DNA of 35,176 bases from Thiomicrorhabdus sp. (lineage in GTDB: Bacteria; Pseudomonadota; Gammaproteobacteria; Thiomicrospirales; Thiomicrospiraceae). Where the stretch lies: positions 1-35,176 of the forward strand of contig WFQP01000021.1 of NCBI GenBank assembly GCA_015487015.1, read 5' to 3'. This document shows positions 1-8,962 of this stretch, in pieces. A model generated the notes under the pieces. That model ran no database searches. It had not been told where the DNA came from and saw nothing but the letters and a program-made list of their open reading frames with translations. How positions within the stretch are numbered: position 1 is the first letter of the stretch; each line of letters starts with the position of its first letter. A program made the position numbers and the translations under genes.

Positions 1-7
1 GGATATA

Positions 8-1468
8 TTAGGGAATGATTATTTGTTTATCTTTCAATAGCTTGCCGTTTTTATGCTTAAAAAAAGAAATTTGTTGTTTTAAGTTTGTATTCGCTGTTTT
101 TTTTGCTTGCTTGAGTAAATATCGAGTTCTTTTGAGGTTGCCAATATTGAATTGAGCAAGGGCTAAAAAATAGTATGCTTCAGCCGTTTGTTGTTTTTGA
201 GCGTAAATTTCGGAGAGCTTTTTATAGGCTTGATAGGTGTATCGCTGGTTTTCGGTGTGTGTTTTTAATAGTTCAACGGCTTTTTCATCATTGTTTTGAT
301 AAAGCAAAAAATTGGTGTAGTACATTAATATGGCCGTATTATTTGGATAAAGTTCCATGAGGTAGTCGGCTTGATGGTTTGCAAAGAGCATGAGGTTGGG
401 CGCGTTTAATTCCTGTTGCACGATGGCGTGCAGTAATTGCGTGGTATACATAATACGATTTGGGTTATTTTTTACCAATGTTTGTAAACATTGAATATTG
501 AAGGGCTTGTTGGAGGAAGGTACTTTTAGGCTGTTTTTGTAGCAAGTTTCATCGTGGGTTAAGGTGTTATCAGAGAGGGAGCTATTGGAGTCTTGATTTG
601 CTTGCTTTAGTCTAAGTTGAATGAGTATTAAATCATTATTATCTCTTTTGGGCTGTTGTACGGGCAGGTTTGCTGCTCGATTTTCAGACTCGGCAATACG
701 GCGTTCTGTAACAGGGTGTGAACGTAAAATTTCAGGTATTTGAGCGGGGTTATTTTGGCTATCTTTTGCAAGTCGCTCAAAAAAATAGCCCATGGCATGT
801 GGGTTGTATCCTGCTTGGCTGAGGAACTTAATTCCAATATGATCGGCTTCGGACTCATGCAAACGAGAGTTTTTGAGCTGCCGTTCAATGTCCAAACTCA
901 TGCCTGCAATAAGGGTTGGGTATACAGCAGAACTGTCGTACATACCAATTAACATGGCCGCCAGAATGGTTGCAAAGGTGTTTATACTGCTTTGCTTACT
1001 GTTGGTTTCGTGTCCTCTTGATATATGATTTTGGGTGATGTGTGCAATTTCGTGTGCGATGACAGCGGCCAGTTCGTCTTCGCTTTTAGCCGCAGAAATA
1101 AGCCCCGTATGAATACCTATAATACCGTTTGGCCCTGCAAAGGCATTGATGCTTGGGTTATCTATTACATAAAATCGAAAGGGACGAGACTCACCAATTT
1201 GGCTTGCCATCTCATGCCCTATTTTTCGAATATAGGCGACCACATCAGGATCGTAGTTTAGATCGTATTGTGTATGAAGTGCGGTACTGAATGCGCGTCC
1301 TAGTTTTTGTTCCAATTCAATATTGTATTCAATTAAATCAGAAGAGCCTAAATCGGGTGGTGTAGCTGCGTTGACTAAGGATACAGGCAGGAATGATATG
1401 AGCAGACCGATTAAGAAGTGATAAAATGGCGCACTTAATAGTTTTAGACGAAAAAGTTGAGTGTTCAT
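8..1468 (-). CDS. bepA: BepA-type periplasmic M48 metalloprotease/chaperone with TPR domain
   Basis: Zinc metallopeptidase of the BepA (YfgC) family. In E. coli it works in the periplasm on outer-membrane proteins at the BAM complex and on the LptD assembly step, either maturing or degrading substrates. The 486-residue length matches E. coli BepA (487). Residues 1-34 are a signal peptide ending near VNA. The M48 domain carries the zinc motif HEIAH at 139-143 and the third ligand glutamate in ESEAD (E207). The C-terminal 200 residues look like TPR helices. The gene stands alone on the minus strand, divergent from tusA. The start has only a weak ribosome-binding site, but it is the one that gives a signal peptide. 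The family call is firm; the substrates are inferred. Confidence 0.9.
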   Translation of the reverse strand: MNTQLFRLKLLSAPFYHFLIGLLISFLPVSLVNAATPPDLGSSDLIEYNIELEQKLGRAFSTALHTQYDLNYDPDVVAYIRKIGHEMASQIGESRPFRFYVIDNPSINAFAGPNGIIGIHTGLISAAKSEDELAAVIAHEIAHITQNHISRGHETNSKQSSINTFATILAAMLIGMYDSSAVYPTLIAGMSLDIERQLKNSRLHESEADHIGIKFLSQAGYNPHAMGYFFERLAKDSQNNPAQIPEILRSHPVTERRIAESENRAANLPVQQPKRDNNDLILIQLRLKQANQDSNSSLSDNTLTHDETCYKNSLKVPSSNKPFNIQCLQTLVKNNPNRIMYTTQLLHAIVQQELNAPNLMLFANHQADYLMELYPNNTAILMYYTNFLLYQNNDEKAVELLKTHTENQRYTYQAYKKLSEIYAQKQQTAEAYYFLALAQFNIGNLKRTRYLLKQAKKTANTNLKQQISFFKHKNGKLLKDKQIIIP

Positions 1469-1502
1469 TGAGTCTCAGTAATACGATTTCCAAGAGGGTG
1501 TT

Positions 1503-1766
1503 GTGAATATTATAGTAGATAGTAAGGGATTAGCCTGTCCTATGCCAGTGATTAAGCTTAAGAAAGCATTGACTCAATATCCAGATGAGTCAAGTGTGTT
1601 TTTATTAGCTTTAACGGATAAGGGGGGGGTAAAAGATATTCCGGCCTTTTGTCAGCAACAGCAACTAGAGTGGGTTTTGCAGCAAGAGCAGCCTTTTATT
1701 GAGTTTAAAGTGTGGCGAAAACATAACATGTCTTTAGGTAAAGAGGGGGGGGGTAAAAATGGATGA
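1503..1766 (+). CDS. tusA: TusA/SirA-family sulfur carrier protein
   Basis: Small sulfurtransferase that carries a persulfide on a cysteine and passes it to partners in tRNA thiolation, cofactor synthesis or, in sulfur oxidisers, the Dsr/sHdr pathways. The signature CPMP is at residues 12-15, with Cys12 the expected persulfide site. It starts at GTG 1503 behind an AAGAGGG-type ribosome-binding site. At 87 residues it is slightly longer than usual; the tail LGKEGGGKNG is encoded by a G9 run (1745-1753), and a G8 run at 1622-1629 encodes Gly-Gly. The gene overlaps dsrE2 by 8 bases. Pairing with DsrE2 points to dissimilatory sulfur trafficking rather than only tRNA modification; that role is inferred. 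Confidence 0.85.
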   Translation: MNIIVDSKGLACPMPVIKLKKALTQYPDESSVFLLALTDKGGVKDIPAFCQQQQLEWVLQQEQPFIEFKVWRKHNMSLGKEGGGKNG

Positions 1767-2277
1767 ATCGCCATCAGAGCAGTTAAGCATCATACAGACA
1801 AAAGGCACCTTAGACTGGGCTTATCCCGTGTTTATTCTAGCCAGTACGGCGGCCGCAATGGATAAAAAGGTTGAGTTGTTCTTTACCTTTTACGGTTTAA
1901 ATTGTTTATTAAAAGATACCAGTGGGCTGAAAGTATCTCCTTTGGGAAACCCTGGAATGGTGATGAAGAGCCCTGTTGGCCCTGACTGGCTTCGGGCGGT
2001 TGACTGGAATAAAGTCCTTCCTGGTTTGGTTTGGACGTTACCCGGTGCAGCAAAGCTCGCAACGTGGGGATTTAAAAAGCAGATGCTCATGGAAGGGCAG
2101 GTGCCTGTAGAAGAGTTACGCGAACTTTGTTTGGAATTGGGTGTGAGTATGACTGCTTGCCAAATGACAATTGACCTAATGGGGTACCAGCAAAGTGATT
2201 TTATTGAGCCAATCTCCTTTTCGGGAGCCGCTACGTATTTTGCCAATACACCTAAAACACAGAGTTTATTTATATAA
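1759..2277 (+). CDS. dsrE2: DsrE2-like (DsrE/DsrF/DrsH-like) sulfur-trafficking protein
   Basis: 172-residue protein of the DsrE/DsrF/DrsH-like family. Recognised by the N-terminal beta-alpha segment (DWAYPVFILASTAAAMDK), the GNPGM loop near 63-67, and the C-terminal stretch VSMTACQMTIDLMG with Cys134. Other cysteines are Cys49 and Cys124. In sulfur-oxidising bacteria these proteins are encoded next to TusA and rhodanese genes and act as membrane-associated or soluble sulfur carriers. Here no rhodanese gene is adjacent. The start ATG lies inside the end of tusA, and the G9 tract just upstream (GGGGTAAAAATG) is the only purine-rich Shine-Dalgarno candidate, so translation is probably coupled. 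Partner specificity is inference. Confidence 0.8.
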   Translation: MDESPSEQLSIIQTKGTLDWAYPVFILASTAAAMDKKVELFFTFYGLNCLLKDTSGLKVSPLGNPGMVMKSPVGPDWLRAVDWNKVLPGLVWTLPGAAKLATWGFKKQMLMEGQVPVEELRELCLELGVSMTACQMTIDLMGYQQSDFIEPISFSGAATYFANTPKTQSLFI

Positions 2278-2340
2278 TGTGTTTTTAACAGAAGTTGATA
2301 GAATAATCCGAACGTATAATTTTTTAAAAAAAGTGATGTT

Positions 2341-3159
2341 ATGAAACCATTTGAAAAAGGGATTTATCTGCTTCCCAACTTAATGACAACTGCGGCCTTG
2401 TTTGCAGGTTTTTATGCTGTGATTGCTGGAATTCAAGGTAATTTTGAACTGGGCGCAATTGCCATTTTAGTCGCGATGGTGTTGGATGGGTTGGATGGCC
2501 GAATTGCTCGAATGACAAACTCGTGCAGTGCTTTTGGGGCGGAGTACGACAGTTTGTCAGATATGATCTCTTTTGGGCTGGCACCTGCACTCTTGATGTT
2601 TCAGTGGGTGTTGCATGACTTTGGAAAGTTGGGTTGGTTAATAGCTTTTATTTACACCGTCGCGGCGGCATTGCGTTTAGCGCGCTTTAATACGCAAGTT
2701 GGCATTGCAGATAAACGCTACTTTCAGGGGTTACCAAGTCCAGCCGCTGCGGGTGTACTGGCGGCTTTGATTTGGATGGTTGAGGCTAACCAGCTGGAAA
2801 ACCAAGCATTGCCTATTATCGCTTTGATTTTGACGCTTGTTGTTGGGTTAATGATGGTTAGCAATGTTCGCTTTAGTTCATTTAAAGAGCTTAATTTAAA
2901 AGACAAAGTGCCTTTTGTGACCTTATTAATCGTGGTGCTGGTGTTTGTCATTATTACTCTAGAGCCACCGACTTTTCTATTTATTATCTTCTTAACCTAT
3001 ACGCTCTCAGGGCCAGTTGTGACCTTGGTAACACTAAAGAAAACACGTGTACTGCGTAAGCAACAACGTGAGTCTGATGTGAATGAGGTAAAGCAAGCGG
3101 ACTTAAAAGAGACTGACAGTAAGGTTAATACAGTCGACAACAAGGAAGATAATGTATGA
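2341..3159 (+). CDS. pssA: CDP-diacylglycerol--serine O-phosphatidyltransferase
   Basis: Integral membrane enzyme that condenses CDP-diacylglycerol with L-serine to phosphatidylserine, the first step to phosphatidylethanolamine. The CDP-alcohol phosphotransferase motif is intact: DG at 52-53, AR at 56-57, G66, D70 and D74. Hydrophobic helices fill residues 10-230, followed by a charged 40-residue tail. At 272 residues it belongs to the polytopic (Bacillus-like) PssA type rather than the E. coli phospholipase D-like type. The start ATG is preceded by only a weak AAAGTGATG site. It overlaps leuA by four bases (ATGA), so the two are co-translated although their pathways differ. Confidence 0.93.
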   Translation: MKPFEKGIYLLPNLMTTAALFAGFYAVIAGIQGNFELGAIAILVAMVLDGLDGRIARMTNSCSAFGAEYDSLSDMISFGLAPALLMFQWVLHDFGKLGWLIAFIYTVAAALRLARFNTQVGIADKRYFQGLPSPAAAGVLAALIWMVEANQLENQALPIIALILTLVVGLMMVSNVRFSSFKELNLKDKVPFVTLLIVVLVFVIITLEPPTFLFIIFLTYTLSGPVVTLVTLKKTRVLRKQQRESDVNEVKQADLKETDSKVNTVDNKEDNV

Positions 3160-4700
3160 AAGATCATCTAGTTATATTTGATACAACCTTGCGTGATGGT
3201 GAGCAAAGCCCGGGTGCCTCGATGACTAAAGAGGAGAAAATTCGGATTGCTAAGCAGCTTGAAAAACTGCGTGTTGATATTATTGAAGCGGGTTTTCCTG
3301 CGGCCAGTCAAGGTGACTTTGAGTCGGTTCAAGCGGTTGCTTCAGTAGTTAAAGACTCCATTGTTTGTGGATTAGCACGTGCCGTTGAAAACGACATTGT
3401 TCGAGCGGGCGAAGCGATTAAAACTGCCAATGCAGGGCGTATTCATACCTTTATTGCCACCTCTCCCATTCATATGGAAAAAAAGTTACGCATGAGTCCC
3501 GAGCAAGTGGTGGAACGTGCTGTATGGGCGATTAAGCGAGCGCGGGATTTTACCGATGATGTTGAGTTTTCACCCGAAGATGCAGGACGTTCTGAGCTAG
3601 ATTTTTTATGCCGAGTGATTGAGGCCGCCATTGATGCGGGTGCGACCACTATTAATATTCCAGACACCGTGGGCTATAACGTGCCCAACCAATTTGGTAA
3701 CCTGTTTAAAGCGTTGATTGAACGCATTCCTAACTCCGATAAAGCTATTTTTTCGGCACACTGTCATAACGATTTAGGTTTGGCTGTGGCCAACTCCTTA
3801 GCCGCCGTGAGAAATGGTGCGCGTCAAGTGGAGTGTACCTTGAATGGCTTGGGAGAGCGTGCAGGAAATACCGCTTTAGAAGAGGTGGTGATGGCGATTA
3901 AAACGCGTCAAGATATCTTTGCGGTAGACACGCGCATCAATACACAAGAAATTTTAGCCACATCACGTTTGGTCGCCAATATTACAGGGTTTGCTGTGCA
4001 ACCCAATAAAGCCATTGTGGGCGCCAATGCATTTGCACATGAGTCGGGTATTCATCAAGACGGCGTATTAAAGCATCGTGAAACCTATGAAATTATGCGT
4101 GCCGAAGATGTGGGCTGGAGCACCAATAAAATGGTGATGGGCAAGCATTCGGGGCGCAATGCATTTAAAACACGTTTAGAAGAGTTAGGCATTGAGTTTG
4201 AAACCGAACAAGAGCTAAATGATGCCTTTATGCGCTTTAAAGAGTTGGCGGATCGTAAGCATGAAATTTATGATGAAGACCTGCAATCACTGGTGACTGA
4301 TAATAACAATCAACGTGTCGAAAATGATTGTTACCGTTTGATCTCGCTTAAAGCATCAATGGAAACCGGCGAACCCTCACAAGCGGAGGTGACTTTATGG
4401 ATAGAGGGCAAAGAGTTCAGCGCCTCTTCTGATGGAGGTGGATTAGTCGATGCCACCTTTAAAGCCATTGAATCCCTCGTTAAATCAGGCACAACCTTAG
4501 AGTTGTATTCGGTCAGCAACGTCACAAATGGTACCGATGCACTTGGCGAAACGACGGTGCGACTCGAAAAAGGCGGGCGCATTGTTAATGGCATGGGGTC
4601 GGATACCGATATCGTACTGGCCTCGGCCAAAGCGTATGTAAATGCCTTAAATAAAATAGCGGATGAACTCGTAAAAAATCACCCGCAAGCCTCTGTATAA
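3156..4700 (+). CDS. leuA: 2-isopropylmalate synthase
   Basis: First committed enzyme of leucine synthesis: 2-oxoisovalerate plus acetyl-CoA gives 2-isopropylmalate. The catalytic barrel starts with the HMGL-like motif [12 protein letters not shown] (9-20, metal ligand D14); HCHND at 202-206 and GLGERAGN (231-238) supply the other metal ligands. The C-terminal third is the LeuA dimer regulatory domain, where leucine normally binds for feedback inhibition. The 514-residue length is typical of the short proteobacterial form. The start overlaps the pssA stop, with AAGGA upstream. No leader peptide or attenuator is visible because the gene is coupled to pssA. Certain. Confidence 0.97.
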   Translation: MKDHLVIFDTTLRDGEQSPGASMTKEEKIRIAKQLEKLRVDIIEAGFPAASQGDFESVQAVASVVKDSIVCGLARAVENDIVRAGEAIKTANAGRIHTFIATSPIHMEKKLRMSPEQVVERAVWAIKRARDFTDDVEFSPEDAGRSELDFLCRVIEAAIDAGATTINIPDTVGYNVPNQFGNLFKALIERIPNSDKAIFSAHCHNDLGLAVANSLAAVRNGARQVECTLNGLGERAGNTALEEVVMAIKTRQDIFAVDTRINTQEILATSRLVANITGFAVQPNKAIVGANAFAHESGIHQDGVLKHRETYEIMRAEDVGWSTNKMVMGKHSGRNAFKTRLEELGIEFETEQELNDAFMRFKELADRKHEIYDEDLQSLVTDNNNQRVENDCYRLISLKASMETGEPSQAEVTLWIEGKEFSASSDGGGLVDATFKAIESLVKSGTTLELYSVSNVTNGTDALGETTVRLEKGGRIVNGMGSDTDIVLASAKAYVNALNKIADELVKNHPQASV

Positions 4701-4731
4701 AAGGTAAGAGGAGAAAAAATGAAGGGTTTTC

Positions 4732-5289
4732 ATGTCTAAAGTACACTTTTCAAATGCCTTGTTTGAGCAAATAGGGGGGGTAAATTGGGAAGCCAACCCT
4801 AAGGCTCAAATTTTCTCCCCCCCCTCTTGTGAGGCTGAACAAAAACAAGTTCAAAAACCCATGTCTGCACAGCTAGAAAAACCATCTGCATCTTATGAGA
4901 GCGTGCTGGCAAAGAGTGAACCTATGGTTGAGCTTATGCATGTGGTGGTGTTGGGGGCAGGGTTAGATAAAATTTGGCAAAATGAAACGCATCAGGCGTG
5001 GCAACTTTGGCAAAATATTATGCTCGCTTTTGATTGGGATGAATCTCAAATTGTCTTTTTTGATACAGCACACCTTGTGCAAGAAGAGATGATTTTTTCA
5101 ACCATAGAAGAGGTGATTGAGCTGGGTGTCGATTGGGTGCTGTGTATGGATGATGAACATGTTATTTCGGAACAGTTGCAAGAGGGTGTACATGTTGTTA
5201 ACGTACCCGATTTAGAATCCATGCTGGCCGATCCTTACGCCAAAAAAACGTTTTACAGTGCTGTAGTTGCGCTGTCTAATGCTATCTAG
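4732..5289 (+). CDS. holD: Probable divergent DNA polymerase III psi subunit (HolD-like)
   Basis: 185-residue protein not recognised at first sight. Three things suggest HolD: it directly precedes and overlaps rimI, as holD does in E. coli; its N terminus LFEQIGGVNWEANP follows the spacing of the chi-binding segment of E. coli psi (LQQLGITQWSLRRP); and its C terminus VPDLESMLADPYAKKTFY resembles the SPALTDLRANPTARAALW segment of psi. Between them lie a low-complexity linker (about 25-65, rich in Gln, Ser, Pro, Lys) and an alpha/beta core starting at VVVLGAG. Psi links the clamp loader to chi and SSB at the replication fork. A G7 tract (4774-4780) sits in the chi-binding motif and a C8 tract (4817-4824) in the linker. 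Similarity is from memory, so the call is probable, not certain. Confidence 0.62.
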   Translation: MSKVHFSNALFEQIGGVNWEANPKAQIFSPPSCEAEQKQVQKPMSAQLEKPSASYESVLAKSEPMVELMHVVVLGAGLDKIWQNETHQAWQLWQNIMLAFDWDESQIVFFDTAHLVQEEMIFSTIEEVIELGVDWVLCMDDEHVISEQLQEGVHVVNVPDLESMLADPYAKKTFYSAVVALSNAI

Positions 5290-5788
5290 CAACTCAAAAA
5301 TGGCCATGTTTAGCTATTTAGATCCGATGCAAGAAGTCGATTTATCTTGGGTGTTGGCGCTCGAGCAACGATCGTATGATTTTCCGTGGAGTGCTAGGGG
5401 GTTTGAAAACAGTCTAGAGCAAGGGCTTAATTATCTTTTTTACAGTGCTGAAGGAAAAAAGCTAGGGTACTGCTGTATCTTGCCAGTATTAGATGAAGCG
5501 CATATTTTAAATGTTTGCGTTGTTCCTGAGTATCAATGCAAAGGCATTGCTAAGGATGCGCTCAAAAAAATTCTAGCTAAACTTCAAGAAAACAACTATC
5601 AAACGGCTCTGCTCGAAGTGAGAGAGAGCAATCAACCCGCCCTTAAGCTCTATCAATCTCTTGGCTTTCATCAAGACGGCATTCGTAAAAAATATTATCG
5701 TGCAAAATGCTGGGATGATGAACTGGCCGAGTTGATTGAAATACGAGAAGATGCGATTTTGATGTCTTATTGTTTGTCTACCGCATAG
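5279..5788 (+). CDS. rimI: Ribosomal protein S18-alanine N-acetyltransferase
   Basis: GNAT acetyltransferase that acetylates the N-terminal alanine of ribosomal protein S18. The acetyl-CoA loop is QCKGIAKDAL, preceded by the ILNVCVVPEYQ strand; LEVRESNQPALKLYQSLGF and RKKYYR are typical of RimI. The ORF track opens at TTG 5267; ATG 5279 lies inside the holD end and is the usual overlapping start, but ATG 5300 or 5306 would align better with the E. coli N terminus (EQR..FPWS region). No strong ribosome-binding site separates these, which suits translational coupling to holD. The family is clear; the start is uncertain by up to nine residues. Confidence 0.9.
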   Translation: MLSSNSKMAMFSYLDPMQEVDLSWVLALEQRSYDFPWSARGFENSLEQGLNYLFYSAEGKKLGYCCILPVLDEAHILNVCVVPEYQCKGIAKDALKKILAKLQENNYQTALLEVRESNQPALKLYQSLGFHQDGIRKKYYRAKCWDDELAELIEIREDAILMSYCLSTA

Positions 5789-5795
5789 AGGTGGG

Positions 5796-5825
5796 GGAGG
5801 GTTTTATCTTCCCTCCTCTTTTTTT
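5796..5825 (+). terminator. Rho-independent terminator after rimI
   Basis: GGAGGG at 5796-5801 pairs with CCCTCC at 5811-5816 across a nine-base loop and is followed by a T-rich run to 5825. It ends the holD-rimI transcript just before the convergent suhB gene. Confidence 0.8.
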
Positions 5826-5855
5826 GTATGCGTATTTATGAATGCTTGATTTTAT

Positions 5856-6674
5856 TTAGGTACGCAGTTCTTTCGGAATAGTTTTAGTAATGGTTTGTGC
5901 CATCTCTTTGTAAAGTTTTGGGTTAGCAGTCAGGATGTTGCCGCTGGTTAAATAATCTTCCCCCCCCTTAAAGTCGGTCACTAAACCACCGGCTTCTTGT
6001 ACGATGAGCGCGCCTGCAGCGATGTCCCATGGTTTTAGATTAAACTCCCAATAGCCGTCAACTCGACCACAGGCCACGTAGGCTAAGTCCAGTGCTGCAG
6101 AGCCTGCTCTGCGTATACCAGCGGTGCTGGTTATAAAGGATTTTAAGCTATTCATGTAGCTGTCTAGGTAGCTAAAGTCATGATAAGGAAAGCCTGTGGC
6201 CAGTAGTGCGTTGTTGAGTGTTTTTTGTTGGCTGATTCGGATACGAGAGTTGTTTAAAAAAGCACCTCGGCCACGGCTGGCGGTAAACATTTCATCACGC
6301 ACAGGATCAAAGATAACCGCATGGGTGAGCTTGCCTTTTTCTTTGATGGCGATGGAGACGCAAAATTGTGGAAACTGATGCAGAAAGTTGGTGGTACCAT
6401 CTAGTGGGTCGATGATCCATTCAACATCAGATAAGCCGTATTTAGTTTTTTTAGCCTTTTTAAGCCCACTCTCCTCGGCTAAGATAGCGTGCTCTGGATA
6501 GTATTTTTGAATGGTTTTAATAATTGTATTTTCGGCTTCTTTGTCCACTTCACTTACGTAGTCGTTTTTGCCTTTGTATTCAACGTTTAGTTGGTCGATA
6601 CGGGCGAGGTGGTGCATAATATTGCCGCCGGCTGCTCGCGCGGCTGTGGTTGCGATGTTAAGAAGTGGGTGCAT
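5856..6674 (-). CDS. suhB: Inositol-1-monophosphatase family protein SuhB
   Basis: Mg-dependent phosphatase of the inositol monophosphatase family; in E. coli SuhB also joins the Nus complex in rRNA antitermination. The metal motif DPLDGTTN begins at D89, E67/E68 lie in the ILAEESG segment, and WDIAAG starts at W216. 272 residues is the normal length. A C8 run on the plus strand (5960-5967) encodes the Gly-Gly of FKGGED. Its divergent position beside trmJ and iscR is conserved with E. coli. Whether the phosphatase or the antitermination role dominates cannot be told from sequence. Confidence 0.93.
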   Translation of the reverse strand: MHPLLNIATTAARAAGGNIMHHLARIDQLNVEYKGKNDYVSEVDKEAENTIIKTIQKYYPEHAILAEESGLKKAKKTKYGLSDVEWIIDPLDGTTNFLHQFPQFCVSIAIKEKGKLTHAVIFDPVRDEMFTASRGRGAFLNNSRIRISQQKTLNNALLATGFPYHDFSYLDSYMNSLKSFITSTAGIRRAGSAALDLAYVACGRVDGYWEFNLKPWDIAAGALIVQEAGGLVTDFKGGEDYLTSGNILTANPKLYKEMAQTITKTIPKELRT

Positions 6675-6866
6675 TGTGTAGCCTTTTGTTGTTTAATTTT
6701 GTTTTGAACTGACGAGCTTCAGGGGCAACCTGAGTTGTTACTAGCTATTTGAACGGCTCGTTGAGTCGTTATGTTTTGTTTATTATATATGTGGTTTACA
6801 TGCGATAATAAAAACGGCACGATTAGTTTTTTAAAAAAATTTGATAGATTATAACGGAAAGAGAAC

Positions 6867-7634
6867 ATGATTGAGGACTACAGTCTGAATTCTGGGTTGG
6901 CAAATATTCGCGTGGTGTTAATTGAAACCTCTCACCCTGGTAATATTGGTGCGATTGCTCGGGCAATGAAAAATATGGGATTAAGCCAGTTGGTGCTCGT
7001 AAATCCTAAAGAGTTTCCGAGTCAGGTCGCATCAGCAAGAGCTTCTAGTGCGGCCGATGTATTGGACAGTGCTCGAGTGGTGAGCACGATTGATGAGGCT
7101 TTGGTGGGGACTAAACTGGTTTTTGGTGCAAGTGCGCGTTTACGAAAAGTGTCGTGGCCTCAGTTGGATGTGCGTGAAACGGCTAAATTGGCACTGGAGA
7201 CCGTTGATGATGGCGATGTGGCATTGGTCTTTGGCCGTGAAGATTCGGGTCTGAGTAATGTGGAGATGGATAAGTGTCATTATTTAAGTCATATTCCATC
7301 CAACCCAACCTACTGCTCTTTGAATATTAGTGCAGCCGTTCAGGTATTTGCCTATGAGTGTTTGATGGCCTCTAATGTACGTTCTGTTCACGTCAAAAAT
7401 GATCGTGCAAAATTAGCTAATACGGAGCAATTGGAGGGGTTTTATGAGCACTTGTTTCAAGCCTTGCAAGATATTGAGTTTTTAGATCCCGATAAAAATG
7501 CGCGTTTTATGCGCCGTATGCGTCGTTTGTATAATCGAGCGCAGCTGGATGTAAAAGAGATTGATATATTAAGAGGCATTTTATCGGCTGCGCAACGAAA
7601 GGCGTTAACACCAGGAAAAAAGGACGATGTTTAA
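6867..7634 (+). CDS. trmJ: tRNA (cytidine/uridine-2'-O-)methyltransferase TrmJ
   Basis: SPOUT-class methyltransferase that 2'-O-methylates position 32 of several tRNAs using S-adenosylmethionine. The N-terminal motif [19 protein letters not shown] and the knot motifs [13 protein letters not shown] and [14 protein letters not shown] are clear. The C-terminal extension (about 165-255) is the helical tail of the TrmJ/YfhQ family. The start is ATG 6867, with GGAAAGAG upstream. Its last eight bases overlap the cysE start, and the order trmJ-cysE-iscR is known from other gammaproteobacteria. Confidence 0.94.
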   Translation: MIEDYSLNSGLANIRVVLIETSHPGNIGAIARAMKNMGLSQLVLVNPKEFPSQVASARASSAADVLDSARVVSTIDEALVGTKLVFGASARLRKVSWPQLDVRETAKLALETVDDGDVALVFGREDSGLSNVEMDKCHYLSHIPSNPTYCSLNISAAVQVFAYECLMASNVRSVHVKNDRAKLANTEQLEGFYEHLFQALQDIEFLDPDKNARFMRRMRRLYNRAQLDVKEIDILRGILSAAQRKALTPGKKDDV

Positions 7635-8409
7635 ACGATTAAAATCGGATCTTCGTATTGTTTTTGACCGAGACCCTGCTGCACGAAATACCTTTGAGGT
7701 CTTGACGACCTACCCTGGGGTGCATGCTATTTTATGGTATCGTTTGGCACACTGGTTTTGGAACCTTGGGCTTAAGTGGGTGGCGCGTTTTATTTCGACC
7801 ATTGCTCGTTGGTTAACGGGGGTTGAGATTCACCCAGCAGCTAAAATTGGTGAACGTTTTTTTATTGATCATGGAATGGGTGTGGTGATTGGTGAAACGG
7901 CCGAAATTGGTGATGACTGTACGCTGTATCATGGTGTGACTCTGGGCGGTACTTCTTGGCAGAAAGGCAAGCGTCACCCCACGTTGGGCAATGGAGTGGT
8001 TGTGGGTGCTGGTGCCAAGGTACTTGGCCCGATTACCATTGGAGATAATGCGCGAGTTGGCTCTAATGCGGTGGTGGTTAAACCGGTTGCGGCGGGTAAA
8101 ACAGTGGTTGGAATCCCGGGGCGAGAGGTCGATCAAAAAGACAATGATTTAGAAAAGCGTCGAGCTAAAATGGCTGAAAAAATAGGGTTTGATGCCTATG
8201 GTGTGGGGCAAGAGATGGCCGATCCTGTGGAAAAGGCGATTTACAGTTTGTTGGACCATATTCAAGTTCAGGACGAAAAGATGGATGCGTTGGCACAAGA
8301 GCTTGAAAGATTAGGTGGAAAACGGATCGACACTAGGTTGCCCAAGTTGGATGATGTGGTTTTGGAGCCAAATGATCCTATTCAAGCGGCGCATTTAAAA
8401 TCAGAATAA
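7627..8409 (+). CDS. cysE: Serine O-acetyltransferase
   Basis: Makes O-acetylserine from serine and acetyl-CoA, the carbon acceptor for cysteine synthesis and so the source of sulfur for Fe-S cluster assembly. A helical N-terminal domain (1-60) leads to left-handed beta-helix hexapeptide repeats from about 63 to 165, with the active-site histidines in FIDHGMG and [10 protein letters not shown] charged tail follows. At 260 residues, with a short N-terminal domain, it looks like the EpsC/CysE2 type often found beside iscR. AAGGACG is the ribosome-binding site within the trmJ end. The coupling to iscR suggests a role in cluster-linked cysteine supply. Confidence 0.94.
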   Translation: MFKRLKSDLRIVFDRDPAARNTFEVLTTYPGVHAILWYRLAHWFWNLGLKWVARFISTIARWLTGVEIHPAAKIGERFFIDHGMGVVIGETAEIGDDCTLYHGVTLGGTSWQKGKRHPTLGNGVVVGAGAKVLGPITIGDNARVGSNAVVVKPVAAGKTVVGIPGREVDQKDNDLEKRRAKMAEKIGFDAYGVGQEMADPVEKAIYSLLDHIQVQDEKMDALAQELERLGGKRIDTRLPKLDDVVLEPNDPIQAAHLKSE

Positions 8410-8412
8410 TTC

Positions 8413-8449
8413 TTGAGTTAAATGGTGGGTTATTATAGAATTCAACCCA
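8413..8449 (+). promoter_or_regulatory. Possible iscR promoter with overlapping inverted repeat
   Basis: TTGAGT (8413-8418) and TATAGA (8434-8439) could be -35 and -10 boxes, but the 15-base spacing is short. The inverted repeat TGGGTT (8426-8431) / AACCCA (8444-8449) overlaps the -10 and may be an operator. It does not match the E. coli type 1 or type 2 IscR consensus well, so autoregulation is only a guess. Confidence 0.35.
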
Positions 8450-8474
8450 TTAAATATAATTAATTCGAGTTATT

Positions 8475-8909
8475 ATGAAGTTAACATCCAAAGGGCGTTA
8501 TGCGGTTACCGCAATGATTGATATCGCTTTAAACCAAAGTAAGGGAGCGATTACGCTCTCTTTGATTTCTGATCGACAAGGTATTTCGCTCTCATATTTA
8601 GAGCAGTTGTTTTCAAAGTTAAAAAAAGCAGGCTTGGTCTCCAGTGCGCGTGGGCCTGGCGGTGGTTACCGCTTAAGTCGTGGTGCAGAGGAGATTTCAG
8701 TAAGTGAAATTATTCATGCTGTGGACGAGTTAGTTGATGCACGAAAGTGCACGGGACGAGGTAATTGCAACGGTGGCAATGAGTGTTTATCGCATGAGTT
8801 ATGGTCTGATTTAAGTCATATGATTGATGATTTTTTAAAAGGCATTACATTGCAGAGTATTTTAGATAAAAGAGCGGAAGTACCGCAAAAAGAAGTTTTA
8901 TTCGACTAG
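8475..8909 (+). CDS. iscR: Rrf2-family Fe-S cluster assembly regulator IscR
   Basis: Winged-helix repressor/activator that binds a [2Fe-2S] cluster and adjusts Fe-S assembly genes to demand. The cluster ligands are all present and at the E. coli positions: Cys92, Cys98, Cys104 and His107. The DNA-recognition helix region [28 protein letters not shown] is canonical. Length is 144 residues (E. coli 162; the C-terminal tail is shorter). It is followed by iscA, not by iscS and iscU as is usual, so either its targets include genes elsewhere or the assembly system is split. The small intergenic space before it holds a possible operator. Confidence 0.95.
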   Translation: MKLTSKGRYAVTAMIDIALNQSKGAITLSLISDRQGISLSYLEQLFSKLKKAGLVSSARGPGGGYRLSRGAEEISVSEIIHAVDELVDARKCTGRGNCNGGNECLSHELWSDLSHMIDDFLKGITLQSILDKRAEVPQKEVLFD

Positions 8910-8962
8910 GCGATCGTTGCCATTGAATAAATAAATCAATATTTAAAAGGTGAGTAAAAAGT

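Noticed and set aside
8413-8449. Canonical IscR-binding site before iscR
   Set aside because: The inverted repeat present does not fit the type 1 or type 2 consensus, so it is listed only as a possible operator.
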